From: Symsagittifera roscoffensis
Lineage: Eukaryota; Xenacoelomorpha; Acoela; Convolutidae
Assembly (NCBI RefSeq): GCF_963678635.1
Contig: NC_087064.1
Location: forward strand, 806,001-870,000
DNA: 64,000 nt
Reading direction: 5' to 3'
Below the pieces are notes generated by a model. The model had not been told where the DNA came from. It did not search any database and was given only the letters and a program-made list of their open reading frames with translations. Of the stretch, positions 62,301 through 64,000 are shown in pieces (position 1 is the stretch's first letter; each line of letters begins with the position of its first letter). The position numbers were made by a program, and so were the translations under genes.

Positions 62301-62814
62301 CAGCTTATGTTCTGATTGGTATATTAGATCGTTTGTTTCATTTCCACCTACCAAAGAGGCAGCTCAAGTTCTGATTGGTAGATTAGATCACTTGTTTCAC
62401 TTCCACCTACCAAAGAGGCAGCTCCATGTGATTGGTAATTTAGATCACTTGTTTCACTTCCACCTACCAAAGAGGCAGCTCATGTTCTGATTGGTAGATT
62501 AGATCAGTCTTTTTACTTTCTCCTACCAAAGAGGCAACTCATTTTCTGATTGGTAGATTAGATCACTTGTTTCACTTCCACCTACCAAAGAGGCAGCTCA
62601 AGTTCTGATTGGTAGATTAGATCACTTGTTTCACTTCCACCTACCAAAGAGGCAGCTCAAGTTCTGATTGATAGATTAGATCACTTGTTTTACTTTCACC
62701 TACCAAAGAGGCAGCTTATGTTCTGATTGGTATATTAGATCGTTTGTTTCACTTCCAGCAATCAAAGAGGCAGCTCATGTTCTGATTGGTAGATTAGATC
62801 GTTTGTTTCATCTC
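56355..62814 (+). repeat. Domain 13: taatttagatcaattgtctc / ctctttttactttcacc family
   Basis: Recurring monomers in order are tcaatttgtgattgg, taatttagatcaattgtc, ctctttttactttcacc, gctcattttctgattgg, gattacttgtttcac, actaaagaggcagctcatg with ttgtgattgg, ggtaggttagatcac, gtttaacttccatcttcc and gtatattagatcgtttg. The set is a sister of domain 9 (taatttagaacaattg) and of the right end of the 6,077-bp blocks. Order is fairly regular but unit length varies. Monomers here are closer to consensus than in domains 7-12. No gene or unique sequence is seen. Confidence 0.8.
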
Positions 62815-64000
62815 CACCTACCAAAGAGCCAGCTCAAATTCTGATTGGTAGATTAGATCACTTGTTTCAATCCAGCCACCAAAGAGACAGCTCATGTTCT
62901 GATTGGTAGACTAGATCATTTGTTTGACTTCCACCTACCAAAGAGGCCGCTCAGGTTCTTATTGTTAGATTAGATGAATTGTTTCACTTCCACCTAACAA
63001 GGAGGCAGCTCATGTTCTGATTGGTAGATTAGATCACTTGTTTCACTTTCACCTACGAAAGAGGCAGTTCAAGTTCTGATTAGTAGATTAGATCACTTGT
63101 TTCACTTCCAGCTACCAAAGAGGCAGCTCATGTTCTGATTGGTAGATTAGATGACTTGTTTCACTTCCACCTAGCAAGGAGGCAGCTCATGTTCTGATTG
63201 GTAGATTAGATTACTTGTTTCACTTTTACTTACCAAAGAGGCAGCTCAGGTTCTTATTGTTAGATTAGATGAATTGTTTCACTTCCACCTAACAAGGAGG
63301 CAGCTCATGTTCTGATTGGTAGATTAGATCACTTGTTTCACTTTCACCTACCAAAGAGGCAGCTCATTTTCTGATTGGTAGATTAGATCACTTGTTTCAC
63401 TTCCACCTACCAAAGAGCCAGCTCAAATTCTGATTGGTAGATTAGATCACTTGTTTCAATCCAGCCACCAAAGAGACAGCTCATGTTCTGATTGGTAGAC
63501 TAGATCATTTGTTTGACTTCCACCTACCAAAGAGGCCGCTCAGGTTCTTATTGTTAGATTAGATGAATTGTTTCACTTCCACCTAACAAGGAGGCAGCTC
63601 ATGTTCTGATTGGTAGATTAGATCACTTGTTTCACTTTCACCTACGAAAGAGGCAGTTCAAGTTCTGATTAGTAGATTAGATCACTTGTTTCACTTCCAG
63701 CTACCAAAGAGGCAGCTCATGTTCTGATTGGTAGATTAGATGACTTGTTTCACTTCCACCTAGCAATGAGGCAGCTCATATTCTGATTGGTAGACTAGAT
63801 CATTTGTTTGACTTCCACCTACCAAAGAGGCCGCTCAGGTTCTTATTGTTAGATTAGATGAATTGTTTCACTTCCACCTAACAAGGAGGCAGCTCATGTT
63901 CTGATTGGTAGATTAGATCACTTGTTTCACTTTCACCTACGAAAGAGGCAGTTCAAGTTCTGATTAGTAGATTAGATCACTTGTTTCACTTCCAGCTACC
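62815..64000 (+). repeat. Domain 14: 589-bp unit, return of the 6,077-bp block type
   Basis: About 62815-63185 recurs at about 63404-63775 with offset 589 bp (10-mer minus 1). Checkpoints are caatccag at 62868 and 63457, and gaggccgctc at 62943 and 63532. A third partial copy begins near 63780, offset 295 bp from the second (gaggccgctc at 63827), and runs to the window end. Marker variants (tttcaatccagcc, ctaacaaggaggcag, ctacgaaagaggcagttc, ggttcttattgttag) match 48.2-49.5 kb and 54.3-55.6 kb. The array plainly continues beyond 64000. Confidence 0.85.

Larger units (their letters stand above)
1..64000 (+). repeat. Tandem satellite array, 59-bp monomer, about 1,080 head-to-tail copies
   Basis: The same 59-bp unit recurs from the first base to the last. 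Successive copies of CTACCAAAGAGGCAGCTC lie 59 bp apart, and every copy I read is in the same orientation. The consensus is about 42% GC (16 A, 18 T, 14 C, 11 G) and has no CpG. Common length variants are 58 bp (gtttcactccacc, one T lost), 57 bp (cactttttcactcctcc) and 66 bp (TTCACTT duplicated). Because 59 is not a multiple of three and the monomer holds stop codons (TGA and TAG in ctgattggtagattag on +; TGA, TAA and TAG on -), no frame stays open beyond about three monomers. There is no gene, tRNA, rRNA, transposon end or unique spacer anywhere. A head-to-tail satellite of this size is known from eukaryotic heterochromatin; chromosomal location and species are not determinable here. The array begins and ends mid-array at both window edges. 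Confidence 0.98.

Noticed and set aside
1-64000. CRISPR array
   Set aside because: The entire 59-bp unit is conserved. There is no alternation of constant repeats and unique spacers, and no cas gene.
1-64000. Integron attC sites (called 59-base elements)
   Set aside because: Only the length matches. There are no gene cassettes between units, no paired core sites and no integrase.
1-64000. CENP-B boxes
   Set aside because: I looked for TTCG-N4-A-N2-CGGG. TTCG variants (attcgatcac, tttcgctttt) and CGGG variants (aaacgggcag) exist, but never in the required spacing in the monomers I checked.
1-64000. Telomere-type repeats (TTAGG or TTAGGG)
   Set aside because: TTAGG occurs only singly in gattaggtcac variants, once per monomer, never as a short tandem run.
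1-64000. Inverted blocks of monomers or embedded transposable elements
   Set aside because: I found no monomer on the - strand (for example no ggtggaagtg or tttggtaggtgg run) and no break in the 59-bp register long enough for an element. The only insertion is 28 bp.

Overview
The whole window is one uninterrupted tandem satellite array. Its unit is 59 bp, about 42% GC, and every copy I read lies head to tail on the + strand, giving roughly 1,080 monomers. I see no protein-coding gene, RNA gene, transposon, CRISPR array or other unique sequence. The only sequence that does not align cleanly to the monomer is a 28-bp insertion at 38395-38422. The array enters and leaves the window mid-array, so its true ends are not visible. 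A 64-kb homogeneous short-monomer satellite points to heterochromatin of a eukaryote (pericentromeric, subtelomeric or interstitial). I do not recognise the family and cannot name the species or lineage.

Each canonical monomer carries three landmarks in order: the block CTACCAAAGAGGCAGCTC, the block CTGATTGGTAGATTAGATC, and a pyrimidine-rich joint (CACTTGTTTCACTTCCAC). The consensus contains no CpG. It has one AluI site (AGCT) and one GATC site. CTACCAA and TTGGTAG are exact reverse complements 20 nt apart, so each monomer can form a 7-bp hairpin or cruciform. The minus strand of CTGATTGGTA is a near-consensus CCAAT box of the NF-Y type. Monomer lengths vary by small indels: 57, 58 and 59 bp, plus 66 bp where TTCACTT is duplicated.

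The array divides into domains, each with its own diagnostic variants and higher-order repeat (HOR) periods. 1-4870 is near-canonical with 10-11-mer spacing and a 1,530-bp duplication. 4871-6060 is a transition. 6061-10480 has the 'ccacata / ccacgta / ggtggatta' variants with 940-bp and 412-bp duplications. 10481-14300 has a 1,354-bp duplication. 14301-16100 is mixed. 16101-17360 has nested 4-, 3- and 2-mers. 17361-22540 has 4-mer plus 6-mer HORs. 22541-31500 is the main home of the 66-bp monomer, with 1,009-, 1,207-, 1,305- and 1,450-bp duplications. 31501-38000 is marked by TAATTTAGAACAATTG and holds a perfect 360-bp duplication. 38001-39500 is a 685-bp unit with the 28-bp insertion. 39501-40300 is a triple 296-bp unit. 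40301-44200 has an 883-943-bp HOR. 44201-56354 is a near-identical tandem pair of 6,077-bp blocks (103 monomers each). 56355-62814 is dominated by the TAATTTAGATCAATTG type. 62815-64000 returns to the type of the 6,077-bp blocks.

The array looks like the product of repeated in-register unequal crossing over and local amplification. The clearest snapshot is the 6,077-bp pair: the monomer at its centre is a chimera of the two outer edges. I found no evidence of a new gene system. The points most worth checking are the 6,077-bp duplication junction, the dense regular CCAAT-box field, the conserved dyad, the recurrent 295-bp (5-mer) spacing, and the bounded domain of the 66-bp variant.
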